Assembly (NCBI GenBank): GCA_964620915.1
Contig: CAZUKP010000023.1
Coordinates: 1-49,521, forward strand
Source of the DNA: Hyphomicrobium_A sp964620915
Lineage (GTDB): Bacteria > Pseudomonadota > Alphaproteobacteria > Rhizobiales > Hyphomicrobiaceae
Length of the DNA stretch: 49,521 nt
Reading direction: 5' to 3'
The position numbers and the translations under genes were made by a program. The stretch's first letter is position 1; the number at the start of each line of letters is the position of its first letter. The notes beneath the pieces were generated by a model. The model ran no database searches. It was not told where the DNA came from and saw nothing but the letters and a program-made list of their open reading frames with translations. Below, one piece after another: positions 8,617-17,471 of the stretch.

Positions 8617-9402
8617 GTGCGGATCGAAAATCTTCTCAGCGAAACTCAAGATGGCCGGGTCTTTGCCAACTTGGCGCAGGCCTTCCACCTGCCGTCCGCG
8701 AAGGTTGAGACGGCCGTCGGCATTATGATTCGCGAGCTCGCATTCCATATCGAGATCAACGAAAGTTCCAAACAGTGGCTTGGTAACTTTGTTCAGAGCC
8801 TCGGGCGTGGGGACTATCAAAAGGTGCTCTCGTCGCCGTCGCTGCTGGGGGCAACGTCTACCCAAGTGCTTGGCAACGATGCGCTCGACATCATCGCGGG
8901 GCGCGGCGCAAAAGAAAAAATCGCTGAACACGCCGCCGCCGCCGCAGGTATCAGTGAAATGATCTCTGAATACCTTTTGCCGGTCGTTGCCGCCATGTTG
9001 ATTGGCATAATCGCAAGACAAGGCGGGCCGGCGATGGACGGCGTCATGTTGGCTGCTTTGGGCGAAGCGCCCCCTCCCCCCGATGGCGGCGAGGGTGGCT
9101 CAGATTCGAATGCAGGCCAACTCCCGCTTCCGCGCGCGGGTGGCGGAGCCGGCTTCACCGGAAGCACCGGGGTGGTCCGCAATGAAGCGATTACGGTTCT
9201 TGACTCCGGACGCTACGATGAGCTGGCCGAGATGATTAAGCGGGGACCGCTCGCGCCAGGAGATCCCGATCCAGCAAAGGCTGTTCGACGAGCCCTGGCA
9301 TCGACACTGGGATTCCCAACTCACCCATTGCTCTGGGTCGGGCGCATCCAACGGTGGGGACAAGACACATTCAAGGCATTGATTGGCGGACGCTGGCCAT
9401 AG
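8617..9402 (+). CDS. Unrecognised protein, possibly DUF937/YidB-like
   Basis: This 261-residue protein is not confidently recognised. The first ~90 residues form amphipathic helices (IENLLSETQDGRVFANLAQAF and a helical GIMIRELAFHI). A segment around residues 115-155 has KEKIAEHAAAAAGISEMIS followed by a hydrophobic LPVVAAMLIGIIARQ. That repeated-Ala helix plus the hydrophobic stretch resembles DUF937 proteins, but the match is weak. A Gly/Pro-rich linker follows, then a C-terminal helical part. I chose GTG 8617 because GGGACAAAGAGG sits just upstream. It is transcribed alone. Confidence 0.6.
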   Translation: MRIENLLSETQDGRVFANLAQAFHLPSAKVETAVGIMIRELAFHIEINESSKQWLGNFVQSLGRGDYQKVLSSPSLLGATSTQVLGNDALDIIAGRGAKEKIAEHAAAAAGISEMISEYLLPVVAAMLIGIIARQGGPAMDGVMLAALGEAPPPPDGGEGGSDSNAGQLPLPRAGGGAGFTGSTGVVRNEAITVLDSGRYDELAEMIKRGPLAPGDPDPAKAVRRALASTLGFPTHPLLWVGRIQRWGQDTFKALIGGRWP

Positions 9403-9441
9403 CCGACGTCCGCCGATGCGAATTTATCGGGACCCCCAAAG

Positions 9442-9783
9442 CTACCTGCAGGGGCGCGATTCCGTGTCGCAACTCCACCCGGACGAGGACCGGCTGCATC
9501 TCATCTTCCGGCTCGCCGATCGATAGTACCTCGCCCAGTCGCTCCCATATTCAAGCGCAGTGAAGTTCTGCCACGATCTTATCGCCTCGCGCTCTGCTGT
9601 GCGCTTGCTCTTCGAGCTACTACCACTTCCGTAGTGCCAATGATCGGACATGCATATCCGCCCGCGCTCGCGCCGGATCGAATGCATAGATGCCATCCCT
9701 GTGTCATCCGCCCAAGCTGACATGTCGAAGGACGTCACCGCAACGACCACGGCAAACAACCCCATTAAGAACTTAAGCCCCAT
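9442..9783 (-). CDS. Small secreted protein of unknown function
   Basis: A 113-residue protein with a clear signal peptide: a hydrophobic run LMGLFAVVVAVTSF, then a likely cut after SAWA. The mature part is basic and rich in Ser, with four Cys (RICMSD, KMRCSR, WSCDTE, RPCR) that could form two disulfides in the periplasm. The block EREAIRSWQNFTALEYG followed by YRSASRKMRC resembles short exported proteins I recall from other Hyphomicrobiales, all of unknown function. It is convergent with the gene ending at 9402. Confidence 0.75.
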   Translation of the reverse strand: MGLKFLMGLFAVVVAVTSFDMSAWADDTGMASMHSIRRERGRICMSDHWHYGSGSSSKSKRTAEREAIRSWQNFTALEYGSDWARYYRSASRKMRCSRSSSGWSCDTESRPCR

Positions 9784-9965
9784 CTCCCACCTCTTCTTTT
9801 TGCCGGGACCGAACCAGCCACACGTAGGGTGAGATTGCCAGATTCCGCCGAAACGCTCGACAACAACGGGACTTTTAGGCTGCGAAAAATTCGCTTGAGC
9901 GGCAAACTAGTCACACGACGGAATTGATATAGGTCAAGTGTGGAACGTCGATTGGAACGAAAGGC

Positions 9966-10538
9966 TCAGTAGAGCGGCTCTTCGTAAACGCGCTGTCCCT
10001 CGCTCATTAGGCCCTTAATGCCCGCCACTCCGTTGCTATCGACAGCAATCACCGCTGCGAGCTTTTTGTCGCCAATCAGCGTCTCCAACTTCTTGCCCTC
10101 ACCTTCAGGAACGAAAAAGCTCTCGATACCGTAGTGCACGGTGGCCATTCGCGTGGCCGCTCGCGTTGCACCGGAGACATAGCGCACGCGGCCCTTGAGT
10201 ACGATCTGGTCGCGTTTCACGCGACGAGGCGGATTGGCCTGGACACCGGCGACCTCCCACGACATGTCGTCGGTCTGTTGCAGCGTTACGTAGAGCGTCG
10301 AACCGCGATGCACGGACTTCAGTCCGGGCGGCAGCTCGAGGCGGGAAATGTTGTAGTTAAGAATCACATAGTCCCCGCGGAACAGACTTCGCGGATCGAC
10401 GGGGACCACCCGGAGGACAATCTCGCGGCCGCTCCGCAGCAACGAAGCACGCTCCCAAATCATGCCACCGAGGATTAGAACCTGCACGCCCGCCACAATG
10501 CCGAGCGCGACCCAAGTGCTTCGACGCGCTGAAATCAA
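9966..10538 (-). CDS. GDYXXLXY-domain protein
   Basis: A 190-residue protein with one N-terminal membrane segment (WVALGIVAGVQVLILGGMIW) and the signature GDYVILNY that names this domain family; function unknown. It is preceded by the DUF2157 membrane gene, a pairing known for this family. The chosen start is TTG at 10536-10538, which overlaps the TGA of the upstream gene as TTGA and has GGAGG about 9 nt upstream. The frame is open to 10712, but that extension overlaps the DUF2157 gene and gives a non-hydrophobic leader. Confidence 0.82.
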   Translation of the reverse strand: MISARRSTWVALGIVAGVQVLILGGMIWERASLLRSGREIVLRVVPVDPRSLFRGDYVILNYNISRLELPPGLKSVHRGSTLYVTLQQTDDMSWEVAGVQANPPRRVKRDQIVLKGRVRYVSGATRAATRMATVHYGIESFFVPEGEGKKLETLIGDKKLAAVIAVDSNGVAGIKGLMSEGQRVYEEPLY

Positions 10539-11629
10539 GAGACAGCCTCCATGCGGGAACGAGAGCGCGAATGCAGTCGATATGCGATCGCCGCCAGTGC
10601 CATGACGATGAGCCCGGAGGCAAGGAAGAAAAGTGACGACCCGAGCAGCGTGCCTACCGTCTTGAAGTAGAGGGCCAATACCTCGATCGAGAAACCGGCA
10701 TACCCTAACCAAAGCGCACTGGCACGGCCCGTTCTCAATCCAAATCCGATAGCGCTCAGTACAAGCGCGAGGGTCGCAAGCGCCAAGAGGATCAGCCCCC
10801 CGAGCGGCGGCGACTCGACAAACTGCATTGCAAACAGTCCGGCAAAGGCGATCGTCATGCCGTAGCCGAGCGCAGGCGCCGAGAACTGCTTAAGGTTGTT
10901 TGCGAAGATGGGGCCTGCCAATCCAATGGCGGCAATGAGCAGACCAAGGCCGACGACGACCGCATGTCCGTGACCATGGAGCAACAGATACCCGAGGCTG
11001 ATGATCCAAAGGCTCAGAACGATAGCCGCAAGGTGCAGTCCCGGCGCCCAACGGTGCCACAAGAAAGTGCAAGTAACCGCAGCCCAGCCGAGCAGAAACT
11101 GCCAGTGCACGGTCCCGCTAATGCTCGTCTCCCATGCGCTCCACAAACCGATGAGCAGCATCGCTAGTGCAAGAGCCGGATTGGATTTTAGAAGGACGCC
11201 TGCGAGCAGCGCGCCGAGCGCCCAGATGAGAACCGCGTCAGGTGGATGGCCATCGATGTGATACATCTGGGCAATCAGCATGATGCCCGCACCGAAAATC
11301 GCCACACCAGCAAGAATGGCCGCATGCGCGAATGCTGGATGTCCGCGCTCGAAAAGAAGGCCCGCAATTCCATATGCACTGATTAGACCCGCAAGGATCA
11401 GCGCTAGGCGTGCCAGCCGTGGCATCTCGTCCCAATTGGCGGCCACGAAACTCATAGCCGCGAACCCAATCAACACCGCACCGAGAATGCCGAGGATGGG
11501 CGCGACTTCAAAGCTGCGGCTATGGCTCTCCAACTCGCCACGGATCGCGGTTTCACCTTCCGGTGTCACCCAGCCGGACTCGCGCCAACGAGGCAGATCG
11601 CGCTCAATGCGCTTGCGGTAACCCCACAT
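10535..11629 (-). CDS. DUF2157 multi-pass membrane protein
   Basis: A 364-residue integral membrane protein. A short N-terminal soluble part (residues 1-45, with ERDLPRWRESGWVTPEGE) is the DUF2157 start. About ten hydrophobic helices follow, including ILGAVLIGFAAMSFVAANWD. Function is unknown. It is the first gene of a two-gene unit with the GDYXXLXY protein, and their stop and start overlap. In the family this pair is often found together and is thought to be a small envelope complex. Confidence 0.85.
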   Translation of the reverse strand: MWGYRKRIERDLPRWRESGWVTPEGETAIRGELESHSRSFEVAPILGILGAVLIGFAAMSFVAANWDEMPRLARLALILAGLISAYGIAGLLFERGHPAFAHAAILAGVAIFGAGIMLIAQMYHIDGHPPDAVLIWALGALLAGVLLKSNPALALAMLLIGLWSAWETSISGTVHWQFLLGWAAVTCTFLWHRWAPGLHLAAIVLSLWIISLGYLLLHGHGHAVVVGLGLLIAAIGLAGPIFANNLKQFSAPALGYGMTIAFAGLFAMQFVESPPLGGLILLALATLALVLSAIGFGLRTGRASALWLGYAGFSIEVLALYFKTVGTLLGSSLFFLASGLIVMALAAIAYRLHSRSRSRMEAVS

Positions 11630-11773
11630 TGCCAGTCCGTTTCCCTTGCGTTAGACCGGGTTCGACGCACACTAACTGCACGCCACAACGATAACAACGG
11701 CGCGCGCGTCCGGCTTAGTGTGGGAATTAGAATTGTGGGCATTTGAGGCCCATTGTGCATTTCTCTAACCTGA

Positions 11774-13246
11774 ATGGTGATGACCAAGATGAAGCCCATC
11801 CACGTCATTGGTGGCGGGCTTGCGGGCTCAGAAGCCGCCTGGCAGATCGCGCATGCCGGCGTACCCGTGGTGATCCATGAGATGCGGCCCACGTGTACAA
11901 CCGACGCGCACAAGACGGGCGAGCTCGCCGAACTCGTGTGCTCCAACTCGTTCCGATCGGATGACTGGGAGCACAACGCTGTCGGTCTTTTGCATGAAGA
12001 GATGCGCCGAGCCAATTCTCTGATTTTGGCCGCTGGAGATCAGCACAAACTCCCAGCCGGAGGGGCACTCGCCGTCGACCGCGATCACTTTTCTGAAGAA
12101 GTGACCCGTCGATTGAGCGACCATCCGCTTGTCCGCGTTGAGCGCGGCGAGATCACAGGGCTGCCGCCGGAAGACTGGGATCGCGTGATTGTCGCCACGG
12201 GGCCACTAACCTCGCCCGCGTTGAGCAAGGCCATCCAAGACCTGACAGGCGAACGCGATCTCGCTTTCTTTGATGCCATCGCACCAGTCATTCATCGCGA
12301 ATCGATCGACATGTCGATTGCGTGGTTTCAGTCGCGCTACGACAAAGCGGGGCCGGCCGGTACGGGCGCCGACTATCTCAACTGCCCTCTGACCAAGGCG
12401 GAGTATGAAGCCTTCATCGATGCTCTTCTTGCGGGAGGAAAGACGAGCTTCAAAGAATGGGAAGCGACAACACCCTATTTCGATGGATGTCTGCCGATCG
12501 AGGTCATGGCCGAGCGCGGACGCGAGACGCTGCGATTTGGTCCAATGAAGCCGGTTGGATTGTCCAATCCACACAAAGGCAATCACCGCCCCTATGCGGT
12601 CGTCCAACTTCGTCAGGACAATGCGCTCGGGTCGCTGTGGAACATGGTGGGCTTCCAGACGAAGCTGCGCCACGGGGAGCAAGTGGCCGTCTTCCGAATG
12701 ATCCCCGGATTGGAAAGTGCCGAGTTTGCGCGCCTTGGCGGACTTCACCGCAACACGTTCCTCAACAGTCCCAAGCTCCTCGATACAAGCTTGCGTTTGA
12801 AGGTCATGCCGCGGTTGCGTTTCGCTGGACAGATGACCGGTGTAGAGGGCTATGTGGAAAGCGCGGCCATTGGCCTGCTCGCGGGACGATTTGCAGCGGC
12901 TGAGCAAAGCGGCGGTGCATTGGAGCCACCGCTCGCAACGACCGCGCTTGGCGCGCTCATCAATCACATCACGGGCGGGCACATCTTAGACGTCTCCGCC
13001 GGCGACCTTGCGCAAGTGGATCCGAAGGACCCAAAGCCGGTGGAGGTCGCGCAATCGTTCCAACCGATGAACATCAATTTCGGACTGTTGCCGCCTGCCG
13101 AAGCGGCCGAGCGCGATGCAGATGGCAGACGCGTCAAGGGCAAGGAAAGAGGACGCGCCAAGAAGCGTGCCGTTGCCGTTCGAGCCCTTGCCGATCTGGA
13201 GCGTTGGCTCGCAGCCCAAAGCGGCGGGAAAGCAGCGGCCGAATAA
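11774..13246 (+). CDS. trmFO: Methylenetetrahydrofolate-tRNA (uracil-54) methyltransferase TrmFO
   Basis: A folate- and FAD-dependent enzyme that makes ribothymidine at tRNA position 54. The FAD-binding start HVIGGGLAGSEAAWQ and the early ELVCSNSFRSD block are typical, as are GCLPIEVMAERG with its conserved cysteine, RFGPMKPVGL, and the late QMTGVEGYVESAAIGLLAG. The 490 residues fit the family, with a basic C-terminal tail (KGKERGRAKKRAVA). The start may be ATG 11774 or ATG 11789 (MKPIHVIGG); the ribosome site does not decide. Divergent from DUF2157, convergent with the hydrolase gene. Confidence 0.95.
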   Translation: MVMTKMKPIHVIGGGLAGSEAAWQIAHAGVPVVIHEMRPTCTTDAHKTGELAELVCSNSFRSDDWEHNAVGLLHEEMRRANSLILAAGDQHKLPAGGALAVDRDHFSEEVTRRLSDHPLVRVERGEITGLPPEDWDRVIVATGPLTSPALSKAIQDLTGERDLAFFDAIAPVIHRESIDMSIAWFQSRYDKAGPAGTGADYLNCPLTKAEYEAFIDALLAGGKTSFKEWEATTPYFDGCLPIEVMAERGRETLRFGPMKPVGLSNPHKGNHRPYAVVQLRQDNALGSLWNMVGFQTKLRHGEQVAVFRMIPGLESAEFARLGGLHRNTFLNSPKLLDTSLRLKVMPRLRFAGQMTGVEGYVESAAIGLLAGRFAAAEQSGGALEPPLATTALGALINHITGGHILDVSAGDLAQVDPKDPKPVEVAQSFQPMNINFGLLPPAEAAERDADGRRVKGKERGRAKKRAVAVRALADLERWLAAQSGGKAAAE

Positions 13247-13270
13247 CGGGCTCATCGGCAGTTCAAAGGC

Positions 13271-15241
13271 CTACGGAAGGGACGGCTCGGTGCTGCTTGC
13301 AGGAGGCCCTGCGTTGAGCCCTGGCGTGAACGCCTGGTCCTCACCTTTCTCGTATTTCTGGAGCACGCCGCGTGCGGTGTGCACCACTGCGTCCGCAATC
13401 GCAGCGTGGCCTTGCGCAGTCGGGTGAAACGCACCTGAGTAGGTTGAGGCCAGCACAAGCTGGAACCAGGCGAGTGCATCAAGCTTCAGAACCTTCTGCA
13501 GCATGGAACCGGCAACATGGAAATTGCCGGTCATATAGGCGTCGTTGGGCGTCCTGAACCACCGCTGACGTGGTGCATACGCCTTGTAGTCCTCTGGGTT
13601 GTAGGGACGCCAGCCGGCGGCCGTTTTGCGCGGCAAGCGAAGATCGTCGAAGATATTGCCGCCATCGAAAGTCGTGCCGGCGCATATACCGCGCCCGACG
13701 AACTCGCGCCGGTGGCGTTCGACAAACGACCACCCATTTTGTTTCGCCGCATCCTCCATAACTCGATGGAGCTTGTCTGCGATCCACATACCTGTACGTG
13801 TTTTCGCCTCGCTCATCTTGAAATCGGACAAGACCTCCATGCCAGCGCGACCGTCGGGACAAACCTCACTACCGTCCCCCAAAAGCGCGAGCGCCGGATA
13901 CGCCGTCAGAACGATACGATCTGACTCGGCCCATGGTATATGGAGAATATGGTGGAACGCCCGGTTCAAAGACTTATAGCGCGCATCAAGTCCCACTAGC
14001 TGCCGACTGGCCTCATCGAGACCGTGCACTTGCCCGAACCATCCGCCGATCTTGCGCAGAAGCGATTTGTCGGCGAGCACAGCATTGGCGATCAACCGCG
14101 AAAAGCCGACGTCGTTGCCGCCGATAGATAACAGCAACAGGTCGATTTTGCGTGCGTCCAACGGATTGCACTTGCGCAACATGAGCCCTCCCTTGAGCTC
14201 AGGAATAACGCCGTGCATGTGGTAGGCTTCGGGCAAATCCTGCGGCTCCGGTTTTTTATCACCGCATTGCGCCGCGGCCACCGCTGAGATTTGCGAAAAA
14301 TCAGGAGGGTTCGGCACCCATTCGTTACCGGTGTAGCGCAGGAAAAGTCCCCAGACGACCTCCGCACCCGAACACGCAACGCCCACGTAAGTGACGGCGC
14401 GATGCGGCTCCTCGACCGCAAGCTGCAATGCGGCGCGCAGTTGATGCGAATAAAGCGACCTGTGGCATGCCTGATCGCTCCATCGTGCATTGCCTTCAAT
14501 GAAGGCCTCATCTCCAATCTGCCGCCAAGGCCCCACGCGGGTGGGATAACCCGAAAGTTTCGCGTCGGCCTCCCCCTTGCCATAGCTCGCCGAACGCTCG
14601 CGAGAAAATCGCACAGGGACGTCGGGATTGCCCTCGCCCGAGGCAAAGCTATCACCCATTCCTACAATGAGGAGATCGCGTACCCGGATCGTTTCGCGGA
14701 CAACCTCGCGCCCGCCGATTTCGACGGTGAGCGTCACACCATCCGGAAACGGCACATCGAAATGCGCGCGTTCGTTGCATGGCTGCACAATCGCGACGCC
14801 GCGCGGATCGCCGCCGCCGCGTGGAGCCGTCAGCCACGTGCAATCGAGTAGGGTGGAGTCGGTGATGCCGTTAATATTCGCGACGACCGTATGGTGGGTT
14901 GGGTTAACGTATTCACCGCCGTCGGGACAGACGAAGTGATTGCTCTTTGTATCCCAGCAGATCTTTTGGAACATGGTCGCCGACCAGCCAGTCTCATGCC
15001 GGACGCTCAAAGCTTCTTCTGCGGCAAGCACTGGCCGCTGGAGCCTGTCCGCAGCGGCCAGCGAGCGATATGTCGCCCGGTGAACCTCGGTATCTGAGGG
15101 ATCAGTGAACAAGCGAAAAGGGTTCTCGACACGCCACGAGATTGCGGGGCCGTTCTCCGAGCGCGCTTGAACGGTACAGGGAACAGCGAGGAGCCCTGCG
15201 ACAATCGACAGGACTAGGAGCCGACCCGCCCATCGGATCAT
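13271..15241 (-). CDS. Large secreted SGNH/GDSL-type hydrolase
   Basis: A 656-residue exported esterase- or lipase-like protein. A signal peptide (LLVLSIVAGLLAVPCTVQA) is followed by a ~165-residue N-terminal domain I do not recognise, with several cysteines. The catalytic domain starts at GDSFASGEGN (196-205, serine nucleophile) and includes SIGGNDVGFS (block III) and HPTAQGH near residue 606 (catalytic His). Many Cys in the mature part suggest disulfides. The substrate cannot be told from sequence. It starts 29 nt after the end of the squalene-synthase-like gene upstream on the same strand. Confidence 0.82.
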   Translation of the reverse strand: MIRWAGRLLVLSIVAGLLAVPCTVQARSENGPAISWRVENPFRLFTDPSDTEVHRATYRSLAAADRLQRPVLAAEEALSVRHETGWSATMFQKICWDTKSNHFVCPDGGEYVNPTHHTVVANINGITDSTLLDCTWLTAPRGGGDPRGVAIVQPCNERAHFDVPFPDGVTLTVEIGGREVVRETIRVRDLLIVGMGDSFASGEGNPDVPVRFSRERSASYGKGEADAKLSGYPTRVGPWRQIGDEAFIEGNARWSDQACHRSLYSHQLRAALQLAVEEPHRAVTYVGVACSGAEVVWGLFLRYTGNEWVPNPPDFSQISAVAAAQCGDKKPEPQDLPEAYHMHGVIPELKGGLMLRKCNPLDARKIDLLLLSIGGNDVGFSRLIANAVLADKSLLRKIGGWFGQVHGLDEASRQLVGLDARYKSLNRAFHHILHIPWAESDRIVLTAYPALALLGDGSEVCPDGRAGMEVLSDFKMSEAKTRTGMWIADKLHRVMEDAAKQNGWSFVERHRREFVGRGICAGTTFDGGNIFDDLRLPRKTAAGWRPYNPEDYKAYAPRQRWFRTPNDAYMTGNFHVAGSMLQKVLKLDALAWFQLVLASTYSGAFHPTAQGHAAIADAVVHTARGVLQKYEKGEDQAFTPGLNAGPPASSTEPSLP

Positions 15242-15270
15242 GCGTCATCCTCTGTCTCGATACGGCCTTC

Positions 15271-16053
15271 TCAGACTCGCCCGAGAATTTTTGCTGACCA
15301 AAGTCGCCAAACTCGCGTTAACGGCGCGATGTCGACGATCTCACCTTCATGTCCCGCCCCCTGGCTCTCCAAAGCGGTCAAATAGGGCTCTACGAGGGCG
15401 AGGGGGAGAATCGCCGGAAGTAGGGCGCTTGGAGCCGACCGTGCCAGCGTCTGGGCCTCCTGCAGCGATAAACGCGCAGTACTGCACACGTTTGCCACGC
15501 CACTGTCGCGGCCCTGTTCTTGGCCCCCCACCGGCAGAATTTGCGGCACGCGGGCATTTCTCAGCAAAAGAGGTAACGCCCTAAGGAATCGCACTCGTCC
15601 ATATGACTGGGCTGCCGCCGCCAAGAGACGATCGACGTTTGGCATCGCATGAACGCCAATGACGCGCGCGACCAATTCAAAGGCGGCCCGTTCGCTGGCG
15701 ATCAGACGTTCTTCGGATGGCTCGTCCGTTGTGTCCGTCCCGAGTTCAACCGAGTATCCGTCGATCACCTCGAGCAACAACGCATCCGGCAGTTCGTGCC
15801 GCTCAACGGCTTCTGCGAGAGCGTCTGTGAGCGGATTTCCCGTCGCCTCGCCCGCCCGTATGGCCGAAAGCGCATCACGCCACCATTGTAGACGGATCTC
15901 GCCGATGAGCGGATCGCTCACCGTGAGGGGAATGCGCGCTAAGTCGCCGAAGAACGCCGCCATCGCGATCAGATCGCCGCGCACGCTCTTTGGGGCGAGG
16001 AGTGCGGCAAGATAGCGGTCGGTCGCATAGGAGCGCGCCGCATCACGTAACAT
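15271..16053 (-). CDS. Squalene/phytoene synthase-fold protein (NDUFAF6-like)
   Basis: A 260-residue protein with the isoprenoid synthase fold, seen in SVRGDLIAMAAFFGDLARIP and IRLQWWRDALSAI. The metal-binding DxxxD motifs needed for prenyl chemistry are poor: FFGDLAR holds one Asp and ELGTDTTDEP is not a clean match. This, plus the neighbouring Mth938-fold gene, argues for the NDUFAF6-like branch, whose mitochondrial members help assemble complex I, rather than carotenoid or hopanoid synthesis. The assignment to that branch is inference. Confidence 0.72.
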   Translation of the reverse strand: MLRDAARSYATDRYLAALLAPKSVRGDLIAMAAFFGDLARIPLTVSDPLIGEIRLQWWRDALSAIRAGEATGNPLTDALAEAVERHELPDALLLEVIDGYSVELGTDTTDEPSEERLIASERAAFELVARVIGVHAMPNVDRLLAAAAQSYGRVRFLRALPLLLRNARVPQILPVGGQEQGRDSGVANVCSTARLSLQEAQTLARSAPSALLPAILPLALVEPYLTALESQGAGHEGEIVDIAPLTRVWRLWSAKILGRV

Positions 16054-16106
16054 GGCGTCAATAGCCTGATCGTCCGCGCGCCGTGTCGTCGTCTTTCTCC
16101 ATTGCC

Positions 16107-16484
16107 TCAGTCGACGGCGATCAACCCGGCCCCGACGATGCGCTTTTCAGCCAGAAGTACGTTGTAGGTCCGGCACGCCGCACCTGTGCTCATCGCCTCC
16201 AGTCCAAGGACGGCCTTGTCACAGGCATCCCGCAGCGATTTGGAAGGAATTTCATGCCCGACACCCGTTCCCAGCAAAATTAGTCCCGGCGCATCCATCT
16301 CACGAAAAAATGGGGCGAGGTGATCGGGGGTAATGTCGGAAAACCTCGTCACGTCCCAACCATAGACGCCACTGGGGACGATCAGAAGAGAGCCCCGATG
16401 GCTCATGCCAGCAAAGCGAAAGCCGCCGTTGCCATAAGCCTCGATGGGCGCTTGCCCGGGATAGTGGGCGGCAACAGGAGCCAT
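16107..16484 (-). CDS. Mth938/DUF498-family protein (NDUFAF3-like)
   Basis: A 125-residue protein of the Mth938 fold. The conserved parts are IEAYGNGGFRFAGMSHRGSL, LIVPSGVYGW and the loop LILLGTGVGHEIPS. The mitochondrial relative NDUFAF3 is a complex I assembly factor. It lies between secF and the squalene-synthase-fold gene, all minus strand, 27 nt from secF. A role in NADH dehydrogenase assembly is inferred from family only. Confidence 0.85.
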   Translation of the reverse strand: MAPVAAHYPGQAPIEAYGNGGFRFAGMSHRGSLLIVPSGVYGWDVTRFSDITPDHLAPFFREMDAPGLILLGTGVGHEIPSKSLRDACDKAVLGLEAMSTGAACRTYNVLLAEKRIVGAGLIAVD

Positions 16485-16511
16485 TGAGACCCCTTCCTCG
16501 GGTTTCGCCGG

Positions 16512-17456
16512 TTATGCCTTCCCGGCCGCGGGGCTGCCTTTGGCCACCGCACCGCTCCAATCGCGCTTCACCCCCATCCAAAGAAGGAAAGGAGATGCGA
16601 TGAAAATCGACGACCAGGTACCAATCAAAATACCGAATAGCATCGTGAACGAGAAACCGCGGATCACTTCGGTGCCAAAGACATAGAGAGCCAACACGGC
16701 CAGGAATGTCGTCGACGCGGTAAGAATTGTGCGCGACAGCGTCTCGTTGATCGATAAATTGAGCAATTCTATCAACGGCATCTTCTTATACCGTCGCAAG
16801 TTTTCGCGAATTCGGTCGAAGACCACAACGGTATCGTTGATCGAGTAGCCAGCAAGGGTCAGGAGCGCTGCCACCTCGGTCAACCCGAACTCGAAATTGA
16901 GCAGTGCCAGCATGCCGATGGTGATCAATATGTCATGGAACAGCGCCAGGATGGCAGCGACACCGAATTGCCACTCAAATCGGAACCAAATGTAAAGAAG
17001 GATACCGATGATCGCGAAGGACACCGCGATAATGCCAGCCTGCTTTAACTCTCCGGAAACAGCGGGACCCACAACTTCGATGCGCCGAATCTCGATGTCC
17101 TCACCGAGCGCGTCCTCAACCTTCTTTGCAGCGTCCTGCTGCGCCGTCTCACCACCGGGTTGTTCTTCAACCCTGATGAGCGCGTCTGTTGTCGCGTCCA
17201 GCCCCTGGATCTGCACATCTCCAACACCGAGAGCCCCCAATTTGGCGCGCAAATCGGCCATGTCGATGTCGCCAGACTTGCGTTGGATCTCGACGAGAGT
17301 GCCGCCCTTAAAGTCGATGCCAAAATTGAGGCCCTTGAAGTAAAGGACTGCGATCGCGACCAATACCGCAATTAAAGAGATGCCGATGAAGTATCGGCGC
17401 ATCTGCATGACCGGAATCTTGGTTCCGTGCGGGAAGAAGTCGACGCCCTTGAACAT
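16512..17456 (-). CDS. secF: Protein-export membrane protein SecF
   Basis: Works with SecD and YajC to use the proton gradient for protein export. The 314-residue sequence has six membrane segments: one near residue 25 (YFIGISLIAVLVAIAVLYF), then a periplasmic domain with GIDFKGGTLVEI, and five toward the C-terminus. The conserved TLAGYSINDTVVVFDRIRENL is present, as is SINETLSRTILT. It starts 15 nt after secD. Confidence 0.96.
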   Translation of the reverse strand: MFKGVDFFPHGTKIPVMQMRRYFIGISLIAVLVAIAVLYFKGLNFGIDFKGGTLVEIQRKSGDIDMADLRAKLGALGVGDVQIQGLDATTDALIRVEEQPGGETAQQDAAKKVEDALGEDIEIRRIEVVGPAVSGELKQAGIIAVSFAIIGILLYIWFRFEWQFGVAAILALFHDILITIGMLALLNFEFGLTEVAALLTLAGYSINDTVVVFDRIRENLRRYKKMPLIELLNLSINETLSRTILTASTTFLAVLALYVFGTEVIRGFSFTMLFGILIGTWSSIFIASPFLLWMGVKRDWSGAVAKGSPAAGKA

Positions 17457-17471
17457 GTTGGTTGTCTCTCT

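Noticed and set aside
12206..12982. 258-codon frame opposite trmFO
   Set aside because: trmFO is clear and complete; the antisense frame has no family features.
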